A stretch of 64,000 nucleotides of DNA. It comes from Tenacibaculum sp. MAR_2009_124 (GTDB lineage: Bacteria; Bacteroidota; Bacteroidia; Flavobacteriales; Flavobacteriaceae). Made by a program: the position numbers and the translations under genes. The notes below the pieces were generated by a model. That model made no database searches and was not told the DNA's origin. It was given only the letters and a program-made list of their open reading frames with translations. Positions 39,346-47,071 of this stretch are shown here, in pieces. The first letter of the stretch is position 1; each line of letters begins with the position of its first letter. The stretch is from contig NZ_FNSF01000002.1 in NCBI RefSeq assembly GCF_900105455.1, forward strand, positions 303,501 through 367,500, written 5' to 3'.

Positions 39346-41163
39346 ATGATAAGACATTATTCGATATTAAATTTCTTTTTTTTATCACTTATAAATATAG
39401 TTTCAGTAAACTGCCAAACTGAGGTAGAAAAACATAATGATGGATGGAAATTATTTGTAAATGAAAAAGAATACAATATTAAAGGTGTAACCTTCGGCTA
39501 TGAAGATGACGTCGAGAATTATGATACTTATTTTAAAGAACTTAAGTTTTTAGGAGTTAATACAATTAGAACTTGGGCATCAGGAAATAACATGAAAGAA
39601 TTACTCGATGTAGCTCATAAGAATGGTATTAAAGTAATGGTTGGTATTTGGATGCGTCATGGAAGACCAGGAATGGAAGATGATGACAGTTTTAATTACT
39701 TAGAGGATACGCAAGGAAAAGAAGAGATGTATAACAATGCCATCAAAACTGTAAATTTATTTAAGAACCATGAAGCTGTGTTAACATGGGGAGTTGGGAA
39801 CGAGGTTTATTTAAATATGGCTACCGGTAAGGAAAAAATAGCCTATTCTGAATTGTTAGAACGCATTTGTAGTGATATAAAAATTATTGACAAAAATCAC
39901 CCGATTACTTCTGTTGAAGCTTGGACATATGGGTTAGATTGGTGGAGTAAATATGTGCCTTCAATTGATATTTATGGACTTAATTGCTATGGGCAAGGAG
40001 CTGTTTTATTATCAGATGAGTTGGTCAAAAAACATATTGATAAACCATATATTATTACTGAGTTTGGTGTTCAAGGAGAATGGGATGTTACTCGTAAAAC
40101 AAATGGAGTAAAAAATGAACCTTCAGATTTTAGAAAGTATAATGCAATAGCTAAAGGGTATCCAAATTGGATAAAGAACAAACCAAATAATCTCGGAGTA
40201 TTTGTCTTTCATTACGCTTCAGGGAGTCAATTTATAGCCCCTTGGTTCTTTACCCACTATAATAAAATGAAACGACCGCAATATTGGGCGATTCGAGAAG
40301 CATTTACTGGCAAACTCCCTGAAAATAATATTCCTGAAATAAAAAATTTCAATATAAAAGGTTCTTCATTTAATAGTGAATCATGGATTTCGGTTGATTT
40401 AGAAGCGATTGATACCGATAATGATAGCCTGACTGTAAGTTTTAGTTATAATCAAAGAACTGGAAGTCGTGTAAGACGTGATCAAATTAAAACGTTAATT
40501 TATAAGGGGAATTTAAAGGATGGATTTAGAATTAAATTACCTAAAGAAAATGGGGCGGTAAAAATATATGCAATGATTAAGGATAGCTATGATAACCTCG
40601 CCATAGCCTCAACAGGAGTTGAGATTAAAGATGAAGAGGTTGCAAAAAGAAAGTATCTGGTTCCTAAGGTTGAGCTTCCATTTTATGTTTATAAAAACGG
40701 TGTAAGCAATGCCTACTCTCCATCGGCTTATATGGGAAATTATAAGAAGATGAAGGTAGATATGGAGCATATAGAAAAATTGGATTCTAAACGAATTTGT
40801 TTAAAATTAAGCTATCATCAACCGTATGATTGGTTTGGTTTAGGACTTGTTAACCCTGCAAATGATTGGGGTAATATATTGGGAGGCTATGATATTTCAG
40901 GAGCTAGAAAATTTAGTTTTCTGGCTAAGGCTAATAAAAAGAATATAAAAGTAACCGTTGGATTTGGACTTATTGGAAAAGATAAAAAGTATCCAGATAC
41001 AGCAAAAAAATCTAAAGAAGTTAAACTAACAACAAAGTGGAAAAAATATTCATTTAGTATTAAGAAACTCGATTTAAGTTGTATCCGATCAGGATTAACT
41101 ATTTTCTCAAGTGGAAACGGAGATACCGTTGATATATTCTTGGATGATGTTGTTTTTGAATAA
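39346..41163 (+). CDS. Glycoside hydrolase, clan A TIM barrel with C-terminal beta domain
   Basis: Secreted enzyme. Signal peptide about 1-23 (ends VNCQ). A (beta/alpha)8 barrel of the GH2/GH5/GH72-like clan A type covers about 30-310: TIRTWASG, the acid/base Glu in WGVGNEV, and the nucleophile Glu in IITEFGVQG. A middle beta domain (about 330-425) has DTDNDSLTVSF. The last ~140 residues form a jelly-roll, probably carbohydrate-binding (YDWFGLGLVNPANDWGN, DIFLDDVVF). The exact GH family and substrate cannot be fixed by eye; beta-glucan or beta-galactoside are possible. It follows the DUF1080 gene. Confidence 0.85.
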   Translation: MIRHYSILNFFFLSLINIVSVNCQTEVEKHNDGWKLFVNEKEYNIKGVTFGYEDDVENYDTYFKELKFLGVNTIRTWASGNNMKELLDVAHKNGIKVMVGIWMRHGRPGMEDDDSFNYLEDTQGKEEMYNNAIKTVNLFKNHEAVLTWGVGNEVYLNMATGKEKIAYSELLERICSDIKIIDKNHPITSVEAWTYGLDWWSKYVPSIDIYGLNCYGQGAVLLSDELVKKHIDKPYIITEFGVQGEWDVTRKTNGVKNEPSDFRKYNAIAKGYPNWIKNKPNNLGVFVFHYASGSQFIAPWFFTHYNKMKRPQYWAIREAFTGKLPENNIPEIKNFNIKGSSFNSESWISVDLEAIDTDNDSLTVSFSYNQRTGSRVRRDQIKTLIYKGNLKDGFRIKLPKENGAVKIYAMIKDSYDNLAIASTGVEIKDEEVAKRKYLVPKVELPFYVYKNGVSNAYSPSAYMGNYKKMKVDMEHIEKLDSKRICLKLSYHQPYDWFGLGLVNPANDWGNILGGYDISGARKFSFLAKANKKNIKVTVGFGLIGKDKKYPDTAKKSKEVKLTTKWKKYSFSIKKLDLSCIRSGLTIFSSGNGDTVDIFLDDVVFE

Positions 41164-41164
41164 C

Positions 41165-41217
41165 TCATACTTTTGTATGAATTAACTGCTTTCCAAAACA
41201 TTCCTACTCTTGTATGA
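41165..41217. promoter_or_regulatory. Palindrome and repeat before the outer-membrane protein gene
   Basis: TCATACTTTTGTATGA (41165-41180) is a perfect 6-bp palindrome with a 4-base centre, and TACTCTTGTATGA recurs at 41205-41217. It lies 55-105 bp before the next ATG and may be a regulator site. A weak TATACTTG lies at 41241-41248. Confidence 0.35.
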
Positions 41218-41271
41218 TGGTTTTCTCATAAATCAGATAATATACTTGCACTCTCAAAAAGTATATTAATT

Positions 41272-41868
41272 ATGATTAAAAATACAATAATTTTAGTATC
41301 ATTCCTTCTAAGTTTAACGCTTTCAGCACAAGAATATCAAACCAAAGAGGATAAAAAAATCAAGAAGTTCGCAGCCTTTGAATTAGGGCAGGCCATTGTA
41401 AATGATTTTAAATCGTATTCTGGTGAAATAGGAGTTCGTTTTAAGAATGACCATATGATTCGATTGGTACATATGAATATTAAGTTAACTGAAGCGCATT
41501 TGTCTTCGGATTTTGCTTCCGCCGTTGAAGGAGATCACTTGATTGGAGAACAATTTGGTTTTGAAGTTTTTTATGATTTTCCTGTTCTTTGGAAAGGAGT
41601 GTATTTAAGTCCATCATTGGGGTGGTATAGAAATTTTTATGAACATATTTTTCTAAAAGAAAACTTAGAGAAAAGTTCGGCAACAATTGGAGCAGCTATT
41701 AGTTATAGAGAAACGGATGTTTTTGGTTTAAAAGGATTGTATTATACGATTTCACTTCCTTTTAGAACGCCTTTTAACCCGATAAAAGAAACAAGACTTG
41801 GAGAAGCTATTGTAAAGAATAATATTTTAGATAGTAATATTTTTCTTTTTATAGGTTTTGAATTTTAA
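41272..41868 (+). CDS. Putative outer-membrane beta-barrel protein
   Basis: 198 residues with a clear signal peptide (cleavage after LTLSAQ, about residue 20), alternating hydrophobic strands and a C-terminal Phe (FLFIGFEF), the usual end of an outer-membrane beta-barrel. No family is recognised. It may be transcribed apart from the GH gene, as 108 bp with possible regulatory repeats separate them. Confidence 0.65.
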   Translation: MIKNTIILVSFLLSLTLSAQEYQTKEDKKIKKFAAFELGQAIVNDFKSYSGEIGVRFKNDHMIRLVHMNIKLTEAHLSSDFASAVEGDHLIGEQFGFEVFYDFPVLWKGVYLSPSLGWYRNFYEHIFLKENLEKSSATIGAAISYRETDVFGLKGLYYTISLPFRTPFNPIKETRLGEAIVKNNILDSNIFLFIGFEF

Positions 41869-42227
41869 GTAATCTGAGAAAGAAACTTAGAGCTCTTTTT
41901 GATTTCTATATTGATTCAAATTATGGTAACATAAAGTGTTTTTTTTAATAGAGAAAGGAATATTTCAATCATACCCCTTTCTCTTTCTCCCCCTGAAGTG
42001 GAATTCCCCAAAACCACTGTATTTTTATTATTAAGACACGAGTAAAAACAAAAAGTCACACTAAATGAGTGTTTTAGGTGTAGTTTTGATATGTTGTTAA
42101 AGCAAAGAAGGCAATCATTTTGGGAATTGTAAAACGATTGTAAAGTAGATTTTCCTACTAAAGAGTTTGTAAGATGAATAAAAAGCAACCTAAAAGATTG
42201 CTTTTTTTTATTCAATATGTTTTTATG
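41869..42227. other. Intergenic stretch after the outer-membrane protein gene
   Basis: 359 bp. It holds a 9-bp inverted repeat AGAGAAAGG (41950-41958) / CCTTTCTCT (41976-41984) without a T tail, and a hairpin terminator at 42181. A 99-codon minus frame (41916-42215) crosses that terminator and has no motif, so I do not call it. Confidence 0.6.
42181..42209. terminator. Terminator of the leader-peptide gene
   Basis: AAAAGCAACC/AGATTGCTTTT stem; in the minus-strand RNA it is fully paired through a G-U. It has T runs on both sides. It lies 19 nt after the peptide gene stop. Confidence 0.75.
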
Positions 42228-42407
42228 TTACCAACCAGCACAAATTGGAGATTGTCCATTTGGACATGTTTCATTACAATAGAATTTATGAGGTACCCCA
42301 TTAATAATGCAAACACCAATTGAGTTGCCTACGGCTCCTTGAATTGATTGCTTTTCAGTTTTTGTTAGAACTTGTACATTTTTTAAGTTTTTCAGAATTT
42401 TTAACAT
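42228..42407 (-). CDS. Small peptide with double-glycine-type leader (bacteriocin-like)
   Basis: 59 codons on the minus strand. The leader MLKILKNLKNVQVLTKTEKQ then SIQGA fits the GG-leader pattern (hydrophobic -15, L at -12, E at -8, I at -4, G at -2), with Ala instead of Gly at -1. Cleavage after QGA would release a ~34-residue peptide, VGNSIGVCIINGVPH... to CAGW, with four cysteines (33, 44, 48, 56) that could form two disulfides. Such leaders are processed by C39-peptidase ABC exporters; none is in the window and no modification enzyme is adjacent. It could be a bacteriocin-like toxin or a signal. Its own terminator follows. Confidence 0.7.
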   Translation of the reverse strand: MLKILKNLKNVQVLTKTEKQSIQGAVGNSIGVCIINGVPHKFYCNETCPNGQSPICAGW

Positions 42408-42528
42408 AATAGTAGTTTTTTGGTTAAACAGTTTTAAAAATAATAAACAGCCAATTTGAATACAACTGTTGGGGTATTATTAACAGATTATTATGATTGA
42501 GAAAAAGAGATTTCGTTGATAGGAGTAT

Positions 42529-42560
42529 AAAAAAAACAGAAACCGAAGTTTCTGCTTTTT
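42529..42560 (-). terminator. Terminator with UUCG tetraloop
   Basis: On the minus strand: A5-G, stem CAGAAAC, loop TTCG, stem GTTTCTG, then T8. It is an ideal terminator whose upstream transcript is unknown. The + strand also has a T5 tail. Confidence 0.8.
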
Positions 42561-42812
42561 CAAGGTAAAATCCCCCAATTCCCCTTATAAAAATTCTCAT
42601 TATATCACATAAGTCGAAAAGAAAACATCAAGCTTTCAAAGCTGATCAAATTTTTTCGAAATTGGAATTTAAAAGGTGGGAGCAGAGAATGAAAAATAAG
42701 AGTAACCTAAAATGTATTTTCTGTGGAAAAGTTATTTTAATGTAATGGAAATAAAGATGAAGAGGGGTTAACGCTTGATTAGAAGCATATGTTTTCTAAA
42801 TAAAATAAGTTC

Positions 42813-42889
42813 AAAAAAAAACTTACCTAGTTTTGAAACCAGGTAAGTTATAAGTGAAAACTAACCAAACTTTAATCATTTGCTTTAAC
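42813..42889 (-). ncRNA. Candidate small RNA, copy 1
   Basis: Predicted ~77-nt RNA. It starts about 6 nt after TATCTTTG (42895-42902) and ends in hairpin 42822-42847 (arms CTTACCT and AGGTAAG, 11-12 pairs with a G-U in the RNA) and T9. The core AAAGCAAATGATTAAAGTTT at 42868-42887 (read 5'-3' on the minus strand), continuing to GGTTAGTTTTCACTT, is shared by all three copies. Copies 1 and 3 agree over ~110 bp with few changes. An in-frame ATG would give an 18-residue peptide here but only 9 residues in copy 2, so the RNA is probably the product. Confidence 0.7.
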
Positions 42890-42894
42890 CACCT

Positions 42895-42983
42895 CAAAGA
42901 TAGAACAGAGAAGGATTACTGATTTTTTGATTTTCGACTTTTCTTGTTAATATATATCACTTGATATCTTAAAAACGACAAAT
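42895..42983 (-). promoter_or_regulatory. Promoter region of small RNA copy 1
   Basis: -7 box TATCTTTG (42902 to 42895). There is no TTG at the -33 position. Proximal motif GTCGAAAATCA (42928-42938) lies about 40-50 nt before the start. Distal motif ATTTGTCGTTTTT (42971-42983) has its GTCG exactly 41 bp from the proximal GTCG. The design suggests an activator-dependent promoter. Confidence 0.6.
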
Positions 42984-43178
42984 CATTTAGATTTTGAGAT
43001 TAAGTGGCTGTTTTTTAGGTTTTTAGGGTTTTGTTTTGTTCTTTTTCGATACTTCAGTTTTAATCGGGTAGGAAAATTACCGAAGAAAATATATGTGAGG
43101 TAGATTTATAATATTCATGAAACGGTTATTCCACAAAAACGAGTGCAATTAATTTTAAAAATTCTTTCCTGTTATTTT

Positions 43179-43283
43179 ATGACTATGAAGAAAAGAGAAA
43201 TTATAAGTGAGACTATCGTAGAAGGATTTGGGGTAATAAAAGGAGGAAATGATTTTTTGAAAACTCGAATTGTTTTTGAATGA
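43179..43283 (+). CDS. Possible 34-residue peptide with GG-like leader
   Basis: Open frame MTMKKREIISETIVEGFGVI then KGGNDFLKTRIVFE. A Gly-Gly after a hydrophobic pattern (I at -4, F at -7) recalls double-glycine leaders and would leave an 11-residue peptide. A second ATG lies at 43185. A decayed relative may exist near 43800 (GTGAAGAAAAGG, soon stopped). No ribosome site, promoter or homologue supports it beyond this, so it may be chance. Confidence 0.25.
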   Translation: MTMKKREIISETIVEGFGVIKGGNDFLKTRIVFE

Positions 43284-43386
43284 AATTATGATTTAAGTTC
43301 AGTAGTAAAGTTGAACTTTGTGTTTTTAAAAAAGAAGTTGTGATTAATGATATGGAGTTAGATTTTTTTTCTCGAAAAAGGAAAGC

Positions 43387-43461
43387 AAAAAAAACTTACC
43401 GAGTTTGAGAACTCGATAAGCTTAAGTGAAAACTAACCAAACTTTAATCATTTGCTTTAAC
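43387..43461 (-). ncRNA. Candidate small RNA, copy 2
   Basis: Same layout as copy 1: -7 box at 43467-43474, the same 5' core through TTTTCACTT, then hairpin 43395-43420 and T8. The hairpin differs from copies 1 and 3 but keeps pairing: the seventh pair is G-C instead of T-A, the eighth A-T instead of G-T, the fifth T-G instead of C-G. The internal frame stops after nine codons, against a coding role. Confidence 0.7.
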
Positions 43462-43466
43462 CACTT

Positions 43467-43555
43467 CAAAGATAGAACGGGAAAAGATTAGTGGTTTTTT
43501 GATTTTCGACTTTTCCTATTGATATATTGCATCTGTTGTCTTAAAAGCGACAAAT
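43467..43555 (-). promoter_or_regulatory. Promoter region of small RNA copy 2
   Basis: TATCTTTG at 43474-43467, proximal GTCGAAAATC at 43501-43510, distal ATTTGTCGCTTTT at 43543-43555. Spacing between the GTCG cores is 41 bp, as in the other copies. Confidence 0.6.
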
Positions 43556-44047
43556 TGTTGTGTTTTGTTGTTTAAGTGTTTGTTTTGCAGTTTTTTAGAT
43601 TTTTTTTTGGTTTTGTTAATATTTCAGTTTTAAGTTTTTATGACCATATAATTATGGAAATAGATGTAAAAGTAGTAGTTGGATATACAATAATCAGTGC
43701 ATTATTTTTTTAAGAAGGTTGTCTTAATAAAATGAAGAAGAATACAATTGTAACAAAATGATAACTATAGTTTTTTATAAAGTATTTTTCAATGTTATAT
43801 ACCGTGAAGAAAAGGGCTTTTAGGTAGATCGAAAATTAATAAGCGAAAACTAATATTTTTCAGGAAATGAAATATTTAGTAGTTGGAGTATTTTTTTGGG
43901 AAAAATGATTAAAATTTAATTTTTAGAGTCTTCTTTTTTTAAACAATAGATCAAATAAAAGGTGTTAGAGAATTGAGGTTTTGGTTTTTTATTAAAAGAA
44001 TGAAATTATAATTGTGAATGGATACTTTTTCCAAGTAAAATAAGTTC

Positions 44048-44124
44048 AAAAAAAAACTTACCTAGTTTTGAAACCAGGTAAGTTATAAGTGAAAACTAAC
44101 CAAACTTTAATCATTTGCTTTAAC
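44048..44124 (-). ncRNA. Candidate small RNA, copy 3
   Basis: Nearly identical to copy 1 from 44037 to about 44146, including the T9 tail and the TAAAATAAGTTC flank downstream of it. Hairpin 44057-44082. It lies just downstream of hemN on the same strand, about 180 nt from the hemN stop, and has its own promoter region. Confidence 0.7.
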
Positions 44125-44129
44125 CACTT

Positions 44130-44218
44130 CAAAGATAGAACAGAGAAGCATTACCGGTTTTATGATTTTCGTCGTTTCTTATTAATATCTAGTAGCTATT
44201 GTTTTAAAAACGACAAAT
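44130..44218 (-). promoter_or_regulatory. Promoter region of small RNA copy 3
   Basis: TATCTTTG at 44137-44130, proximal GACGAAAATCA (44163-44173, one change from GTCG), distal ATTTGTCGTTTTT at 44206-44218. Core spacing is again 41 bp. Confidence 0.6.
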
Positions 44219-44306
44219 TGTTTAGTTTTTAGTTTAATTGCATGAAATCAAGGGTTTTGGAGTTGTTTTTTGCTACCTGTATAACAGAACGAAAACCAAA
44301 TAGAAT

Positions 44307-45668
44307 CTAAATTGTCATTGAAAATAACTTGGTGTCGGGTTGTCTTTGATGCAGTTTTTTATCAAATGCCATACAAATATTTCGGACAAATGGACGAGCC
44401 ATTTCTGGAACTTTTAATTCTTTTTGATTGATGGTAACCAATCCATCAGTAATCATTTCGGCTAACTTATTAATAGGATTATCAACTTCAGAAATTTCTA
44501 ATAGAGGTGTTTCCCATGAAGTTTCAAAGTGGCACATAATGTTTAAAATGTGTTTTCTTATGGTCAAGTCTTCTTTGGAAAGAATATGCCCTCTGAATAC
44601 TGGTATTTTTCCATTATTTACAAGTGCTTCATATTCCTTAACCGTTTTTACATTTTGAGCAAAACCATACCACGAGTCCGAAATTGACGACATGCCCAAA
44701 CCAATCATTAATTGAGTTTTATTAGCAGTATATCCCATAAAGTTTCGGTGAAGGGTTTTGTTTTCAGCGGCCTTATACAAAGTATCCGTTGGAAGCGCAA
44801 AATGATCCATACCAATTTCAGCATACCCCATTTCGGCAAACAATTGCTTGCCTAACTCATACAATTCACGTTTTTCTTCGTTTTTTGGAAGGTCCTTTTC
44901 ATTGAAGCCTCGCTGTCCAACACCTTTAACCCATGGTACATGTGCATAACTGTAAAAGGATATGCGGTCAGGTTGTAACTCTTTTGTTTTATTAATTGTA
45001 TGAATTACATTTTCTTTTGACTGAAATGGCAATCCAAAAACCAAATCATGACTGATGGATGTATAACCAATTTCACGAGCCCATTGGGTAACCTCCGCTA
45101 CTTTTTCAAAAGGTTGAATTCGGTGAATAGCTTCTTGCACTTTAAGATTATAATCTTGAACACCATAGCTTACTCGAGTAAAACCCAAATCAAACAATGT
45201 TTGAAGTTGTTCTTTTGTGGTATTGTTAGGGTGTCCTTCAAAGCTAAATTCATGATTCGGATGCTTTTTTGCTTGTTTAAATAAACCATCTATTAACCTT
45301 TTTAACTCATTCTCTGCAAAAAAAGTTGGGGTTCCACCTCCTAAATGAATCTCTTTAATTATTGGAATTTCATCTACTAAATCAACATATAATTGCCACT
45401 CTTTTATTACAGTATCAATATAAGGTTGCTCTACCTCATGTCGTTTGGTAATGTGTTTATGGCAAGCGCAAAATGTGCATAAACTTTCACAATAAGGTAA
45501 ATGAATATACAAACTAACACCTTCTTCTTGATTACTTTCTTTAAATGATTGTTTGAATGTTGAAAGCCATTTTTCTTCTGAAAAAGTTTCGTTATCCCAA
45601 TACGGAACCGTTGGGTAGCTTGTGTATCGTGGTCCAGGTATGTTATACTTTTGAATAAGTGATGTCAT
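44307..45668 (-). CDS. hemN: Oxygen-independent coproporphyrinogen III oxidase HemN
   Basis: Radical SAM enzyme that decarboxylates coproporphyrinogen III to protoporphyrinogen IX without O2 in haem synthesis. 453 residues. The cluster motif is C60-x3-C64-x2-C67-x-C69 (YCESLCTFCACH), with GGGTPTF and the conserved N-terminal GPRYTSYPT that distinguishes true HemN from HemW. It is last in the predicted operon fixI-deoC-deoD-hemN (16 bp after deoD), under an Fnr-type promoter. This makes sense, since cbb3 oxidase needs haem at low oxygen. Confidence 0.95.
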   Translation of the reverse strand: MTSLIQKYNIPGPRYTSYPTVPYWDNETFSEEKWLSTFKQSFKESNQEEGVSLYIHLPYCESLCTFCACHKHITKRHEVEQPYIDTVIKEWQLYVDLVDEIPIIKEIHLGGGTPTFFAENELKRLIDGLFKQAKKHPNHEFSFEGHPNNTTKEQLQTLFDLGFTRVSYGVQDYNLKVQEAIHRIQPFEKVAEVTQWAREIGYTSISHDLVFGLPFQSKENVIHTINKTKELQPDRISFYSYAHVPWVKGVGQRGFNEKDLPKNEEKRELYELGKQLFAEMGYAEIGMDHFALPTDTLYKAAENKTLHRNFMGYTANKTQLMIGLGMSSISDSWYGFAQNVKTVKEYEALVNNGKIPVFRGHILSKEDLTIRKHILNIMCHFETSWETPLLEISEVDNPINKLAEMITDGLVTINQKELKVPEMARPFVRNICMAFDKKLHQRQPDTKLFSMTI

Positions 45669-45684
45669 TTTTAGTAGGTATAAA

Positions 45685-46383
45685 TTAGGTAATGTTTAAA
45701 GCGATACGAACCATTTCTTTAAAGGTTTGTTCTCGTTCTTGAGCAGATGTTTTTTCTTTCGTAACTAGGCTGTCGGAAATTGTAAGAATAGATAGCGCAT
45801 TTACATTATATTTTGCAGCTACCGTATACAGCCCAGCGGTCTCCATTTCGACACATAAAACTCCAAAATCAGCCCATTTCTTATAACTATTGAAGTCATC
45901 TGCATAAAACTCATCAGAACTTAAAACGTTTCCAGCTTTTATGGTTAGATTATTTTCTTGGGAATAGTTTAAAGCTTTTTGAAATAACTCGAAACTTGCA
46001 GTAGGAGCAAAATCAGCTCCGTTAAACCGAATTTTATTCAATCCAGAATTACTCGATGCGGCCATAGCAATTACAATATCTCTAATTTTAATATCTTTTT
46101 GATAAGATCCGGCAGAACCAACACGAATTAAATTTTTAACCCCAAACTCTTTAATCAACTCTGTTGTATAAATTAAACAAGAAGGAACTCCCATACCAGT
46201 TCCTTGAACAGAAATTCTCTTTCCGTTAAAAGTACCTGTAAAACCAAGCATTCCTCGTACTTCATTATAGCAAACTATATTTTTTAGGAAACACTCAGCA
46301 ATCCATTTTGCTCTTAAAGGATCTCCAGGAAGTAATACAGTTTCGGCTATATCATCTTGTTTCGCATTAATATGTAAACTCAT
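45685..46383 (-). CDS. deoD: Purine nucleoside phosphorylase, DeoD type
   Basis: Phosphorolysis of purine (deoxy)nucleosides to base and (deoxy)ribose-1-phosphate. 232 residues, the hexameric bacterial type. Seen: [48 protein letters not shown] and the catalytic ISDSL. It lies 15 bp after deoC, so both enzymes act in one salvage route and share the operon with fixI and hemN. Confidence 0.95.
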   Translation of the reverse strand: MSLHINAKQDDIAETVLLPGDPLRAKWIAECFLKNIVCYNEVRGMLGFTGTFNGKRISVQGTGMGVPSCLIYTTELIKEFGVKNLIRVGSAGSYQKDIKIRDIVIAMAASSNSGLNKIRFNGADFAPTASFELFQKALNYSQENNLTIKAGNVLSSDEFYADDFNSYKKWADFGVLCVEMETAGLYTVAAKYNVNALSILTISDSLVTKEKTSAQEREQTFKEMVRIALNIT

Positions 46384-46398
46384 GCCTCAACATTTATA

Positions 46399-47064
46399 TT
46401 AATATTCATTTTTAAAAGAAACACCTTCCGTGGCTAAAGCAACTCCAGAGGAGGTTCCAAGACGACTAGCCCCAAAATGAATAAACTTTTTAGCAGTTTT
46501 AAGATCCTTAATGCCACCGGCCGCTTTTATTTGAATTTGATTATCTACAATTTCTTTCATTAATAGAATATCTTCTGCGGTTGCTCCACCAGTTCCAAAA
46601 CCTGTTGAGGTTTTAATAAAATCTGCTTTAGCATTTACTGCTAATTCACTTGCTTGCTTAATAAGTCCAGAAGTAAGATAACAGTTTTCTAAAATTACTT
46701 TAAGTACCTTGTTTCCAATAGCCTTTTTTATCTTAGAAATTTCGGTTTCAACATATTGATGGTTTCCTTCCAATAGTTTACCAATATGAATTACCATGTC
46801 TATTTCATCGGCTCCATCCATAACAGCCTGTTTCGCTTCAAATACTTTAGTTTCAGTGCTCATTGCTCCAAGAGGAAATCCAATGACTGCTGCTATTTTT
46901 ACAGAAGTTGTTCCAAGAGACTTTTTTGCTGTTTTTACATGGCTTCCGTTAACGCAAACTGCATAAAAATTATGATCTTTTGCTTCGTTACATAATTTAA
47001 TAATATCGTTTTTTGTAGCAGTAGGTTTTAGGTTCGTGTGATCGATGTATTGATTAATTTTCAT
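46399..47064 (-). CDS. deoC: Deoxyribose-phosphate aldolase
   Basis: Cleaves deoxyribose-5-phosphate to acetaldehyde and glyceraldehyde-3-phosphate. 221 residues. The TIM barrel carries the Schiff-base Lys in FIKTSTGFGTGGAT, with IKAAGGIKDL and an N-terminal IDHTNLKPTAT. It starts 7 bp after the fixI stop, so co-transcription is near certain. No deoxyribomutase (deoB) is next to it. Confidence 0.96.
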   Translation of the reverse strand: MKINQYIDHTNLKPTATKNDIIKLCNEAKDHNFYAVCVNGSHVKTAKKSLGTTSVKIAAVIGFPLGAMSTETKVFEAKQAVMDGADEIDMVIHIGKLLEGNHQYVETEISKIKKAIGNKVLKVILENCYLTSGLIKQASELAVNAKADFIKTSTGFGTGGATAEDILLMKEIVDNQIQIKAAGGIKDLKTAKKFIHFGASRLGTSSGVALATEGVSFKNEY

Positions 47065-47071
47065 AAGGCAT

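Larger units (their letters stand above)
42408..44306. other. Gene-poor island with three repeated small RNA genes
   Basis: 1.9 kb between the leader-peptide gene and hemN, with no frame of normal size. It holds three copies of a minus-strand small RNA unit at irregular spacing (about 574 and 661 bp), a terminator with a UUCG loop, and a possible 34-codon + strand gene. Traces of similarity between the spacers (GAAGAAAAG around 43185 and 43800) suggest the whole ~0.6-kb unit was duplicated and then decayed. Confidence 0.7.

Noticed and set aside
41916..42215. 99-codon minus-strand frame
   Set aside because: It crosses the terminator of the leader-peptide gene, and no motif or signal is visible.
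42695..42749. 18-codon + frame with a CxxC motif (MKNKSNLKCIFCGKVILM)
   Set aside because: Too short, with no ribosome site or conserved context; probably chance.
42813..42887. Short peptide genes inside the small RNA units (18 codons in copies 1 and 3)
   Set aside because: Copy 2 stops after nine codons although the surrounding RNA features are kept, and the 3' half of the frame is the terminator hairpin.
42801..44228. CRISPR array or transposon ends as explanation of the three repeats
   Set aside because: The repeats are ~110-180 bp, irregularly spaced, with promoter and terminator features; there are no short regular repeats, no terminal inverted repeats with target duplications, and no cas or transposase gene.
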